Shown here piece by piece: positions 8,098 through 16,307 of a stretch of DNA of 64,000 nt (position 1 is the first letter of the stretch; every line of letters starts with the position of its first letter). The position numbers and the translations under genes are program-made. A model generated the notes under the pieces. The model ran no database searches. It saw nothing but the letters and a program-made list of their open reading frames with translations, and was not told where the DNA came from. Source of the stretch: Streptosporangium pseudovulgare (GTDB lineage: Bacteria; Actinomycetota; Actinomycetes; Streptosporangiales; Streptosporangiaceae); assembly GCF_014648055.1 (NCBI RefSeq), contig NZ_BMQJ01000007.1, positions 187,046 through 251,045 of the forward strand, read 5' to 3'.

Positions 8098-8889
8098 TCA
8101 GTCGAACATCTCCGGCTCGGCCGCGCTGATCTGGTCGTAGAGGGGCTGGAAGTTGACCCAGCCGACCAGGTCGTTGCCGATCTGCCCGTGGGTGAGCTTG
8201 GCGTTCTCGTGCTCGATCGGGACGGTCGGCCCGGCGGCCTTGGCCAGCAGCTGCGCCTGGCACGAACGCTCCATCGTGATGAACCACCAGGCCGCGGCGT
8301 CCACCGAGTCGCCCACGGTCAGCAGGCCGTGGTTGCGCAGGATGACCGCCTTGCCGGACCCCAGCGCCGCCGCGATGCGGCGGCCCTCCTCCGTCTCCAG
8401 GACCACGCCGGTGTAGTCGTCGAACAGGGCGTGGTCCTCGTAGAAGGCGCAGGCGTCCTGGGTCAGCGGCTCCAGCAGCGTGCCCAGCGACGACAGGGCC
8501 TTGCCGTACACCGAGTGGCTGTGGGCGGCGGCGACCGCGTCCGGCCGGGCCTGGTGGATCATCGCGTGGATCGCGAACGCGGCCTGGTTGACGTGGTAGC
8601 GGCCCTCGACGACCTGCCCCTCGTGGTTGACGAGGATCAGGTCGCTGACCTTGATCCGCTTGAACGACATGCCGAACGGGTTCACCCAGAAGTGGTCGGG
8701 GTGCTCGGGGTCGCGGGCGGTGATGTGCCCGGCCACGCCCTCCTCGAAGCCGAACCGGCCGAACAGCCGCAGCGCCGCCACCAGGCGCTCCTGGCGGTGG
8801 CGGCGCTCGTCGGCCACGTTCTCGAACTTCTGCGGCAGCCGGAAGGTGAGCTGGTCGGCGGGGATCGGCTTGAGGTCGGACAGGCTCAT
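8098..8889 (-). CDS. Class II aldolase/adducin family protein
   Basis: This 263-residue protein matches the zinc-dependent class II aldolase fold. The metal-binding histidines are visible in AAAHSHSVYGKA (HxH) and in ILRNHGLLTVG. An acidic catalytic residue typical of the fold is in the loop near GHITARDPEHPDHFWVNPFG. The ATG at 8889 follows GGAGGC. It lies 120 bases downstream of the lactate-monooxygenase-like gene in the same direction, so the two probably form an operon for a small hydroxy-acid or sugar-acid substrate. Relatives act on L-fuculose-1-P, L-ribulose-5-P or related compounds, and some bacterial members have no known substrate. The end faces the EamA gene with a terminator between them. 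Confidence 0.85.
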   Translation of the reverse strand: MSLSDLKPIPADQLTFRLPQKFENVADERRHRQERLVAALRLFGRFGFEEGVAGHITARDPEHPDHFWVNPFGMSFKRIKVSDLILVNHEGQVVEGRYHVNQAAFAIHAMIHQARPDAVAAAHSHSVYGKALSSLGTLLEPLTQDACAFYEDHALFDDYTGVVLETEEGRRIAAALGSGKAVILRNHGLLTVGDSVDAAAWWFITMERSCQAQLLAKAAGPTVPIEHENAKLTHGQIGNDLVGWVNFQPLYDQISAAEPEMFD

Positions 8890-9009
8890 CGTGCCTCCAG
8901 TGCGAACGGGTCGGGATGGGCGGGGACGAAGCGGAGGGAGATCACAGGAGGGGATCACAGGGCCGGCCGGAGCGGGCCGGCCGGAGCGCGGGGCCCGGGC
9001 CGCGACGGG

Positions 9010-10170
9010 TCACCGGACCGACAGGACGGACGGGTCGAGACCGGCGGGCGAGCGGTGTCCCGCGAGCCCGAGCGTGAGGTCGAGTTCGGCGAGCAGGCTC
9101 CGCACCACGTGGCGCACGCCGTCCTCTCCGCCGGCGGCCAGCCCCCAGACGTACGGCCTGCCCAGCAGCACGGCGCGCGCCCCGAGGGACAGGGCCTTGA
9201 AGATGTCGGCGCCGGTGCGGATCCCGGAGTCGAACAGCACGGTGAGCCGGTCGCCCACGGCGGCGGCGATGCCGGGGAGGGTGTCCAGCGCCGCCACGGC
9301 GCCGTCGATCTGCCGGCCGCCGTGGTTGGAGACGACGATCCCGTCCATCCCGGCGTCGGCGGCGCGCAGGGCGTCGTCGACGTGCTGGATGCCCTTCAGG
9401 ACGATCGGCCCGTCCCAGTTGTCGCGCAGCAGCGGCAGGCGGTCCCAGGTGTGGGAGCGGCCGTTGAACATCGGCGCCCACTGCATGATCGCCGCGTTCA
9501 GGTCCTCCTCCACCGGGCGCGCCAGCCGGGAGCGGAAGACCGGGTCCGACAGCGGGATGGCCAGGCCGGTGCCGCGCAGGAACGGCAGGTACGCCTGGTC
9601 GAGGTCGTTGGGCCGCCAGGCCAGGGTCCAGGTGTCCAGGGTGACGACCAGGGTGTCGTAGCCGTTCCCGGCCGCCCGGTCGAGCAGGCTGAGCGTGACC
9701 TCGTCGTCGTGCGGCCAGTAGAGCTGGAACCACCGCGGGCCTTCGGGACCGGCGGCCTCGGCGACCTCCTCCAGCGTGTGGGAGGAGGCGGTGCTCAGGA
9801 TCGCGGGGACGCCGAGGGCCGCCGCCGCCCTGGCGGTCGCGAGCTCGCCGTCCGGGTGGACGATCGACTGCACGCCCACCGGGGCGAGCGCGACGGGGGC
9901 GGGGTAGGTTCTGCCGAACAGCTCGGTGCGCAGGTCCCTGACCGAGGCGTCGCACAGCATCCGGGGCACGATGCGCCACCGGTCGAACGCCTCGCGGTTG
10001 GCCCGGTCGGTCGCCCCGGTGCCGGCCGAACCGGCGACGTACCAGTAGGGGCCGGGGTCGAGCTTCTCCCTGACGGCCTGTTCGAGCCTGCCGACGTCGG
10101 TCGAGTACGGCGGGAGCCGCCCGGCCAGCCCGTTCAGGTAGATCTCGTACTGGTAGTCAGAGAAGTTCAC
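9010..10170 (-). CDS. FMN-dependent alpha-hydroxy-acid oxidase, lactate 2-monooxygenase type
   Basis: The 386-residue protein is a TIM-barrel flavoenzyme that oxidises 2-hydroxy acids. Diagnostic segments are PYWYVAGSAGTGATDRANREAFDRWRI in two parts, the FMN-binding LAPVGVQSIVHPDGE, the strand LVVTLDTWTLAWRPNDLDQ, the active-site VVSNHGGRQIDGAVAALDTLP (His of the SNHGGR motif) and FDSGIRTGADIFKALSLGA. The RPxDL segment is typical of lactate 2-monooxygenase, which turns lactate into acetate and CO2, rather than of plain lactate dehydrogenase. The start is a GTG at 10170, with a weak ribosome site. It is the first gene of a probable two-gene operon with the class II aldolase. Confidence 0.85.
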   Translation of the reverse strand: MNFSDYQYEIYLNGLAGRLPPYSTDVGRLEQAVREKLDPGPYWYVAGSAGTGATDRANREAFDRWRIVPRMLCDASVRDLRTELFGRTYPAPVALAPVGVQSIVHPDGELATARAAAALGVPAILSTASSHTLEEVAEAAGPEGPRWFQLYWPHDDEVTLSLLDRAAGNGYDTLVVTLDTWTLAWRPNDLDQAYLPFLRGTGLAIPLSDPVFRSRLARPVEEDLNAAIMQWAPMFNGRSHTWDRLPLLRDNWDGPIVLKGIQHVDDALRAADAGMDGIVVSNHGGRQIDGAVAALDTLPGIAAAVGDRLTVLFDSGIRTGADIFKALSLGARAVLLGRPYVWGLAAGGEDGVRHVVRSLLAELDLTLGLAGHRSPAGLDPSVLSVR

Positions 10171-10421
10171 GGGTCAAGCCTGTCCCGGATAGAGGGAGAT
10201 GTCCATATTCACCGCGGGTCCGCGACCTTCCGCGTTCGCCGCGGGCCCGGCCCCTCCGCCGGGCGGGTGAGGAACCGGGAAGCCGGCTTCGCTAAAGCTG
10301 CTTCAAGAACCGGAAAGCGGGCGATTCGGTCCCTCGCTCCGGACCTTCGCCTTCCTACCGTGGTCGCCGAATACGGCCGCCGGGCGACCTCCGCCCGCGG
10401 TCCGATCACGGGGAGGAACCC

Positions 10422-10775
10422 ATGTACGGCAAGAGAGAACTGACGGCGCTCGGCACGGCGCTTCTCGCCGCCCTCGCCATCGGGGCGGTCTCGGTCTCGG
10501 CGGCCTCGGCCGCGCCGACCCCGGCGGGCACGGCGGATACCGCGCAGAGCGCGGCGCAGCCCACGATCGCGCCGCGCAGGCCGCCCCAGGACGACTACTG
10601 GCGGGGTTACCGGGACGGCTACCGCGCCGCCGGCCAGGACTGCGTGTCGGCCTACGCGAACTCGCTGAGGTCGCTGGCCTCCCCCGGCATGACCCGGATG
10701 AGCGACTACGACAGGGGATGGCTGGACGGCTACGACGACGGCTACGCCCGCTTCTGCAGGCGCCCTCCCCGGTAG
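10422..10775 (+). CDS. Small secreted protein with paired YxRGYxDGY-type motifs
   Basis: A signal peptide spans about residues 1-32 (hydrophobic LLAALAIGAVSVSAASA, then AP). The 85-residue mature part contains two related blocks: YWRGYRDGYRAAGQDC and YDRGWLDGYDDGYARFC. Each ends in one of the only two cysteines, so a single disulfide joining the blocks is likely. I do not recognise a named family. The tyrosine/aspartate-rich repeats suggest a small extracellular binding protein. GGGGAGG precedes the ATG at 10422. A terminator separates it from secA2, but the neighbourhood leaves open that it is an exported client. Confidence 0.7.
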   Translation: MYGKRELTALGTALLAALAIGAVSVSAASAAPTPAGTADTAQSAAQPTIAPRRPPQDDYWRGYRDGYRAAGQDCVSAYANSLRSLASPGMTRMSDYDRGWLDGYDDGYARFCRRPPR

Positions 10776-10785
10776 CCGGCCCTTT

Positions 10786-10824
10786 CCCGGAGAGGGGACG
10801 GTCACCGCGGCCGCCCCTCCCGGG
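10786..10824 (+). terminator. Hairpin terminator after the small secreted protein
   Basis: CCCGG-A-GAGGGG (10786-10797) pairs with CCCCTC-CCGGG (10814-10824), an 11-bp stem with one bulge, starting 11 bases after the stop codon. It divides this gene from secA2. Confidence 0.6.
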
Positions 10825-10985
10825 CACGGCGACGCGCCGGGTCGCCGCGCCGAGACACACCACAAATCACGAAAAAGGGCCTTAAAGCTCTGTTTATCGC
10901 ATTCCCCCACGACACGTGATCCGTCCCCTGGGTACGGTGAGGCGACACCGGAACCATGGCCCCGGAAGCGGGCGTTGGAGGGAAC

Positions 10986-13196
10986 GTGGCCTCGATAACC
11001 GCACGCATCAGACGATTCCTGGAGCGCCCCGGCTCGATCGATCTCGCACCCTTCCAGCGGATCGTCGCGGCGGCCGGGGAACGCGAGGACGACCTGCGGG
11101 CGGCGGACGAGCTGCCCCGGCCCTCCACCGACGACCTGGCCGGGTTCTGCGCGATCATGCGCGAGGCCGCCCGCCGTACGCTGGGGCTGCGGCCGTACGA
11201 CGTGCAGCTCGTCGGCACCCTCGCCATGCTGTCCGGCAACGTCGCCGAGATGGCCACCGGCGAGGGCAAGACCCTGTCCGGGGCGATGGCCGCCGCCGGA
11301 TACGCCCTGCAGGGCAAGCGCGTCCACGTGATCTCCGTCAACGACTACCTCGCCCGGCGCGACGCCGAGTGGATGGGTCCGCTGTACGAGGCGGTGGGCG
11401 TGTCGGTCGGCTGGATCTCGGAGTCCGCCACCCCGGACGAGCGCCGGGCCGCCTACGCCGCGGACGTCACCTACGGCTCGGTGAGCGAGATCGGCTTCGA
11501 CGTGCTGCGCGACCGGATCGTCACCGACGTGGCCGACCTGGTCGTGCCCGAACCGGACGTGGCGCTGGTCGACGAGGCCGACTCGGTGCTGGTGGACGAG
11601 GCCCGGGTGCCGCTGGTGCTGGCCGGGGCCGCCGACCCGGGCGACGCGGCGCCGGAGACGGCGGCGCTGGTCCGCCGGCTCGTCAAGGGCTACCACTACG
11701 AGATCGACGACCAGGAGCGCAACGTCCACCTGACGTCCCGGGGCATCGACACCGTCGAGGAGGCCCTCGGCCTCGACCTGTACGACACCCCCGCCGCCCT
11801 CACCGAGGTCAACCTCGCCCTGCACGCCCACGCGCTGCTGACCAGGGACGTCGACTACATCGTCCGCGACGGCAGGGTCCACCTGATCAACCCCTCCCGG
11901 GGCCGGGTGGCGATGCTCCAGCGCTGGCCGGACGGCCTCCAGGCCGCGGTCGAGGCCAAGGAGGCGCTCGCCCCGTCCGAGAGCGGCGAGGTCCTCGACT
12001 CCATCACCGTCCAGGGGCTGATCACCCGCTACCCGCAGCGGTGCGGCATGACCGGCACCGCCGTCGCGGTCGGCGACCAGCTCCGGGAGTTCTACGACCT
12101 CAGGGTGGCCGTGGTCCCGCCCAACCGCCCGTGCGTGCGGATCGACGAGCCGGACCGGTTGTTCGAGTACGCGATGGAGCGGGACCACGCCCTGGTCGAC
12201 GAGATCGCCGAGGTGCACGCCACCGGACGGCCGATCCTGGTCGGCACCCTCGACGTCGCCGAGTCCGAGCGGCTCGCCGGAAACCTCGCCGGCCGCGGCC
12301 TGGACTGCGTGGTCCTCAACGCCAAGAACGACGCCGAGGAGGCGGCGATCATCGCCCGGGCCGGGGAGCGCGGCGCGATCACCGTCTCCACCCAGATGGC
12401 CGGGCGCGGCACCGACATCCGTCTCGGCGAGGGTGTGGAGGAGCTCGGCGGGCTGTACGTCATCGGCTCCGGCCGGCACGCCAGCAGCCGCCTGGACGAC
12501 CAGCTCCGCGGGCGCGCCGGCCGTCAGGGCGACCCGGGCGGGTCGGTCTTCCTCGTCAGCGGCGAGGACGACCTGATCACCCACTACGTGGCCGACGAGT
12601 ACGCCAGGGGTGTGCCCGACCGCGAGCTGGTGGGCCACGCCCAGCGCGTCGCCGAGGGCGTGGACATGGAGATCCACCGCAACACCTGGCGCTACACCCG
12701 GCTGCTCGAACAGCACCGCGCCATGGTCCTCGGGCTGCGCGAGAAGGTGCTGCGCGGCCGTTCGGCGAGTGACGCCCTGTCCGGGGCCGCCCCGGAGCGG
12801 TGGACGGAGCTGTCGGAGCGCGTCGGCGAGGACGTGCTCGACGAGGCCGCCCGGCAGATCGTCCTGTTCCACCTCGACCGCTGCTGGGCCGACCACCTGG
12901 CCTACCTCGGCGAGCTGCGCGAGGGCATCCACCTGCGCGCGCTGGGCCGGCTGAGCCCGATCGAGGAGTTCAACAAGGAGGCCAAGCCGGCCTACGAGCG
13001 GATGCTGGCCGAGGTGGAGTCCCGCTCGATCGCGGCGTTCGAGGCCGCCGAGATCACCGCGGACGGCCTCGACCTCGACGGCGCGGGCCTGAAGCGGCCC
13101 ACCGCGACCTGGACCTACCTCGTCCAGGAGAACCCCTTCGGCACCGAGTGGGAGCGCATCCTCAACCGCCTGACCACCAAGGTCCGCCGCCGCTGA
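10986..13196 (+). CDS. secA2: Accessory preprotein translocase ATPase SecA2
   Basis: The 736-residue protein is a SecA-type DEAD motor. Walker A is MATGEGKT (about residue 88), Walker B is LVDEADSVLVDEA (about 193), and helicase-like motifs near the second nucleotide domain include TVSTQMAGRGTDIRLG and the arginine-finger segment RLDDQLRGRAGRQGDPG. It is shorter than housekeeping SecA (about 900 residues) and lacks the C-terminal zinc/SecB-binding tail, which fits SecA2. SecA2 works with the normal SecYEG channel to export a small set of proteins. The GTG at 10986 is chosen because GGAGGGAAC lies directly before it; an ATG at 10956 has no such site. No secY2 or accessory Sec protein is adjacent. 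Confidence 0.85.
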   Translation: MASITARIRRFLERPGSIDLAPFQRIVAAAGEREDDLRAADELPRPSTDDLAGFCAIMREAARRTLGLRPYDVQLVGTLAMLSGNVAEMATGEGKTLSGAMAAAGYALQGKRVHVISVNDYLARRDAEWMGPLYEAVGVSVGWISESATPDERRAAYAADVTYGSVSEIGFDVLRDRIVTDVADLVVPEPDVALVDEADSVLVDEARVPLVLAGAADPGDAAPETAALVRRLVKGYHYEIDDQERNVHLTSRGIDTVEEALGLDLYDTPAALTEVNLALHAHALLTRDVDYIVRDGRVHLINPSRGRVAMLQRWPDGLQAAVEAKEALAPSESGEVLDSITVQGLITRYPQRCGMTGTAVAVGDQLREFYDLRVAVVPPNRPCVRIDEPDRLFEYAMERDHALVDEIAEVHATGRPILVGTLDVAESERLAGNLAGRGLDCVVLNAKNDAEEAAIIARAGERGAITVSTQMAGRGTDIRLGEGVEELGGLYVIGSGRHASSRLDDQLRGRAGRQGDPGGSVFLVSGEDDLITHYVADEYARGVPDRELVGHAQRVAEGVDMEIHRNTWRYTRLLEQHRAMVLGLREKVLRGRSASDALSGAAPERWTELSERVGEDVLDEAARQIVLFHLDRCWADHLAYLGELREGIHLRALGRLSPIEEFNKEAKPAYERMLAEVESRSIAAFEAAEITADGLDLDGAGLKRPTATWTYLVQENPFGTEWERILNRLTTKVRRR

Positions 13197-13203
13197 CCCC
13201 CGC

Positions 13204-13240
13204 GCCGCCCGCGGGTTCCACACGCCCGCGGCCGGGCGGC
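13204..13240. terminator. Terminator between convergent secA2 and serpin genes
   Basis: GCCGCCC-GCGGG (13204-13215) pairs with CCCGC-GGCC-GGGCGGC (13225-13240), a 12-bp stem with a 4-base internal bulge. It begins 8 bases after the secA2 stop and serves both strands by position. Confidence 0.55.
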
Positions 13241-13307
13241 CCGGCGCACCCGAGGACCGCACGTTCCGGCCCGGCGGTGCCCGCGGCGGTTCGGCGTCCC
13301 CGCGGCG

Positions 13308-14504
13308 CTACGGGTTCCACGCCTCCGGCTCGGCCACCCAGCCGGCCGCCAGCACGAGGCCGCTCGTCCGGTCCGCGGCGAGGAACCCGAAGGGTCGGGT
13401 GAGATCGACCTCGACCCTCCGCACCCGGTGGGCGGGCCGCGTCACCGCCGCGGCCGTGACCATGCCGAAGGCGGTGACGGCCGCGGCCTCGAACCCGGTG
13501 GCGGAGAACGTCGCGACCGCGTCCTGCCTGGCCTGCCCGACGGCGAGCGGTTCGTCGCCGATGCCGGGGAAGTGGCCGCGGCCGGTGTCGGTCACCGCGG
13601 CCAGGCCGAACACCTCCGGCAGCGCCGTCAGGTCGTGCGAGGAGGCGACGGTGAACCGCGGCACCGTGACGGCCAGCAGGTCGCCCGGCTCGTGGGAGCG
13701 TTCGCTGGAGACGGTGACGCCCGGCCCCGCGTCCCCCTCCGCCAGGGCGTCGCCGTCCACCGCGGGGTGCCGCCCGGCCAGGACGCCGATGCCCTGGCTG
13801 AGGATCTCGCCGGCCGTACGGGACTCCTCGCCGAGGAGGAGGTGCACGTCCACCTCCCCGTCCCCCTCGATCCGGAGCGCGGTCAGCGGCCCGGCCGGGG
13901 TGCCGGCGACCCGGACCCGTCCGGGCGTCCGGGTGGTACGGCGCAGCACCGCGACCGGCCGGCCGGCCCACGGACCGGCGACGGGCTCGGCCCCCTCGTC
14001 GAGGAACGGGTGGCGCCAGGCGGTGCGGACGGTGAGCGCGCCGGCCAGCACCAGGCGCGTGTCCCCGGTCACGGACACGGGCAACGCCCGTATCAGCCCG
14101 CCGGTCCGGTCCGCGGCCCACGCGTCCAGCGCGGCCCGGTCGTCCTCCGGGACGCCGGTCAGCTCGCCGCGCAGGTGCTCCGGAAGCGCGGCGGTCCACG
14201 ACGGCCGCAGCCGCAGCCCCCGCCCTGTCCACAGCCCGAGCGCCGCGCGGACCGCCGGCGAGCCGTCCAGGATCGCCAGGACCTCACCGGCCGCCCGGGC
14301 CGCGCCGGCGGCGTCCACCCCGACCGCCCGCTCCAGTTCCTCGCGTCCCGGCCCGTCGGCGGCCGAGGCGAGGTACGCCAGCAGCGGCCAGACACCCGCC
14401 CCCGCCAGCACGGTGGACGACTCTCCGGAACAGGCCGCGGCCCAGCGCGCGGTCAGCGCGTTCACCGCCGTGACGAGTTCCCCCTGCGATCCGCCGAGCA
14501 CCAT
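13308..14504 (-). CDS. Serpin family protease inhibitor
   Basis: This 398-residue protein matches the serpin fold from end to end. It has the N-terminal helix with ALTARWAAACSGESSTVLAGAGV in two parts, the ARAAGEVLAIL helices, a hinge region FSATGFEAAAVTAFG (alanine-rich, as needed for loop insertion) and the closing strand DLTRPFGFLAADRTSGLVLAAGWV. Serpins trap proteases through a reactive loop that lies between hinge and closing strand, here about residues 345-365. There is no signal peptide, so it probably acts in the cytoplasm or is released by lysis. The ATG at 14504 follows GGAGG. The target protease is unknown. No protease gene is adjacent. Confidence 0.75.
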   Translation of the reverse strand: MVLGGSQGELVTAVNALTARWAAACSGESSTVLAGAGVWPLLAYLASAADGPGREELERAVGVDAAGAARAAGEVLAILDGSPAVRAALGLWTGRGLRLRPSWTAALPEHLRGELTGVPEDDRAALDAWAADRTGGLIRALPVSVTGDTRLVLAGALTVRTAWRHPFLDEGAEPVAGPWAGRPVAVLRRTTRTPGRVRVAGTPAGPLTALRIEGDGEVDVHLLLGEESRTAGEILSQGIGVLAGRHPAVDGDALAEGDAGPGVTVSSERSHEPGDLLAVTVPRFTVASSHDLTALPEVFGLAAVTDTGRGHFPGIGDEPLAVGQARQDAVATFSATGFEAAAVTAFGMVTAAAVTRPAHRVRRVEVDLTRPFGFLAADRTSGLVLAAGWVAEPEAWNP

Positions 14505-14658
14505 GCCCACCTCCGGGGTGAGAGTCCGTCGGAAGGCGCGATCATCTCACCACCTCCCATACCGGGCAATGCCCTCCGCCTCCACCTGTGGCACACCGCC
14601 GGCCCTTTCGCCCTTCCCACCGTCAGGCCCGGAGAACGGGGATCAGTACGGTGGGGCG

Positions 14659-15534
14659 GTGCAGGCGGTGATCTCGGCGTTCGCCCCCATCTGGCTCATC
14701 GGCGCCCTCGGCTGGCTGGCCGCCCGGTCCGGGTGGGCGGGTGAGGAGTTCCAGCGGACGCTCACCCGGTTCGCGTTCACCCTGGCGATGCCGGCCGTGC
14801 TGTTCGGCACGCTGAGCCGTACGCCGCTGGACCGGATCCAGCCGCTCCCGCTGCTCGCGTTCGCCGTCAGCACCTTCGCCGTCGGTCTGGCCGCGCTCAC
14901 GCTGCGGCGCGGCAAGCTGCCGGACCGGGTGGTCGCCGCGATGGCGTCGGCCTACGTCAACTCCGGCAACCTCGGCATCCCGGTCGGCCTGTACGTCCTG
15001 CACGACGCGACGTTCGTGGTGTCGGTCATGGTCTTCCAGGTCGCGCTGGTCTCGCCGCTGATCTTTCTCGGCCTCGGCGCGGAACGCCCGTCCCCGCTGG
15101 CGCCGCTGCGCACGCCCATCGTGGTGGCCTCGCTCCTCGGGCTGGGCGTGTCCGCCCTCGGCCTGCACCCGCCCGAACTCGTGACGAAACCCCTGGAGAT
15201 CCTCGGCGGGGCCGCCGTACCGCTGGCGCTCTTCTCGCTCGGCATGTCGCTGAACGGCTCGGCCGTCGCCTGGCGGGGGACCCTCCCGGTGGTGGCGCTC
15301 AAGCTGCTCGCCCAGCCGCTCGTGGCCTTCCTCGCCGGGAGGTTCCTCCTCCACCTCGACGACCACGCGCTCTTCGCGGCCGTCCTGTTCGCGGGGCTGC
15401 CCACCGCGCAGAACACCTACGTCTACGCCGTCGAGTACGGCCGCGCCGCCGACCTGCCGCGCGACGCCATCCTCGTCTCCAGCGTCCTGTCTCCCCTCAC
15501 CCTCGCCGCCATCGTCCTCACCGCGGCCCCCTGA
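14659..15534 (+). CDS. AEC family (auxin efflux carrier) transporter
   Basis: The 291-residue product has ten predicted helices in two groups of five. Family marks include ISAFAPIWLIGALGWLAARSG at the start (in two parts), the conserved SAYVNSGNLGIPVGLYVL stretch, LGGAAVPLALFSLGMSL and GLPTAQNTYVYAVEYG. Bacterial AEC proteins export carboxylates such as malate, or amino acids. The start is assigned to the GTG at 14659, where the first helix begins; the ribosome site is weak. The gene diverges from the serpin, with a shared 154-base promoter region, and ends close to the convergent toxin gene. Confidence 0.8.
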   Translation: MQAVISAFAPIWLIGALGWLAARSGWAGEEFQRTLTRFAFTLAMPAVLFGTLSRTPLDRIQPLPLLAFAVSTFAVGLAALTLRRGKLPDRVVAAMASAYVNSGNLGIPVGLYVLHDATFVVSVMVFQVALVSPLIFLGLGAERPSPLAPLRTPIVVASLLGLGVSALGLHPPELVTKPLEILGGAAVPLALFSLGMSLNGSAVAWRGTLPVVALKLLAQPLVAFLAGRFLLHLDDHALFAAVLFAGLPTAQNTYVYAVEYGRAADLPRDAILVSSVLSPLTLAAIVLTAAP

Positions 15535-15562
15535 CCCCCTCCGGCCTTCTCGGACCGGTGGC

Positions 15563-15838
15563 CTAACGCGACCGGTAGGCGTCTCCCCGATGCTGAACGG
15601 TGACCACCTGAACGATGACCCGGCCGTCATCGATCAGGTACAGAACCCGATATTCCCCTCGACGGGCCGACCATTGAGGAGCCAGCGGCTCATCGAGCGG
15701 CTTACCCACGCGGCGGGGGTTGTCCAGCAGCGGCCCGGTGATGAACTCCCAGACAGCGGGCACGACCTTCGCGGGCAGGTGCTCGGTGAGGTCCTGTCTC
15801 GCGCGACGGGTGAGACGAAGCTCGTACCGGTCGCTCAC
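15563..15838 (-). CDS. RelE/ParE family toxin
   Basis: A 91-residue basic protein with the RelE-like fold: LRLTRRARQDLTEHLP, a helix with AVWEFITGPLLDNPRRVGKPL, then WSARRGEYRVLYLIDDGRVIVQVVTVQHRGDAY. The RRGEYRVLY and HRGDAY segments contain the Arg, Tyr and His residues that RelE toxins use for cutting ribosome-bound mRNA. Its GTG start overlaps the antitoxin stop codon (GTGA), so translation is coupled. Together with the preceding gene it forms a type II toxin-antitoxin module. Confidence 0.9.
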   Translation of the reverse strand: MSDRYELRLTRRARQDLTEHLPAKVVPAVWEFITGPLLDNPRRVGKPLDEPLAPQWSARRGEYRVLYLIDDGRVIVQVVTVQHRGDAYRSR

Positions 15839-16113
15839 AAGCGGCCGATCCGGCGCAGCTCCGCTTCCACGTCGGCTTCGGAGTGGGTGCGTCCCGCCCC
15901 CAGATCGGCCAGCCCTTCACGGATGGCCTCAACCGTCTCCGCCGAGGAGAGGATGTCGATCATCTCACGCATCGTCTCGTAGTCATCGGCGGCCAGCAGC
16001 ACGGCGGCGGGCACGCCGTTACGGGTGATCTCGAATCGTTCATGCGTGCTGATGGCGGACTCGACGATGCCGGACAGCCTCGCACGAGCGTCAGCCAGAG
16101 GAAGAACCGTCAT
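15835..16113 (-). CDS. Phd/YefM family antitoxin
   Basis: This 92-residue protein begins with the Phd/YefM DNA-binding fold (PLADARARLSGIVESAIS, then ERFEITRNGVPAAVLLAADDYETMREM). It ends in an acidic helix (SEADVEAELRRI) that would wrap the toxin. Phd-type antitoxins repress their own promoter and neutralise RelE-like toxins. The ATG at 16113 is preferred over the one at 16119 because a TATAAT box ends only 7 bases before it, which would give a leaderless or nearly leaderless mRNA. The gene overlaps the toxin gene by four bases. Confidence 0.88.
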   Translation of the reverse strand: MTVLPLADARARLSGIVESAISTHERFEITRNGVPAAVLLAADDYETMREMIDILSSAETVEAIREGLADLGAGRTHSEADVEAELRRIGRL

Positions 16114-16131
16114 GTACATAATTATAGTCAA
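16111..16131 (-). promoter_or_regulatory. TA-operon promoter with palindromes at the start codon
   Basis: On the minus strand TATAAT occupies 16126-16121. Transcription would then start about 16113, at the antitoxin ATG. Two small palindromes overlap here, ATAATTAT (16118-16125) and ATGTACAT (16112-16119), a likely site for autorepression. No good -35 is visible; the AT-richness stands out against the surrounding GC. Confidence 0.5.
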
Positions 16132-16307
16132 AGCCCTTCGGGGGATGGGCGACATCGCCGGCTCCAGCGGTCCGAGATGGCCGGGGCCTGAGGAGGTGAC
16201 GTCGGAGAAGCGCCCCGCCAGAGCCGTTCGGGACCGCCGGAGTGCGTCGGTGACTTCGAGGTCACGATTACGCTCGTGACGATGGTTCCGCCGGCGGGGC
16301 TGTGGCT

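Noticed and set aside
10209-13262. 1017-codon minus-strand frame opposite secA2
   Set aside because: No family resemblance, antisense composition, and it runs across the small secreted gene and the intergenic terminator.
13399-14658. Long plus-strand frame ahead of the AEC transporter
   Set aside because: It is the antisense of the serpin gene; the first transporter helix begins at GTG 14659.
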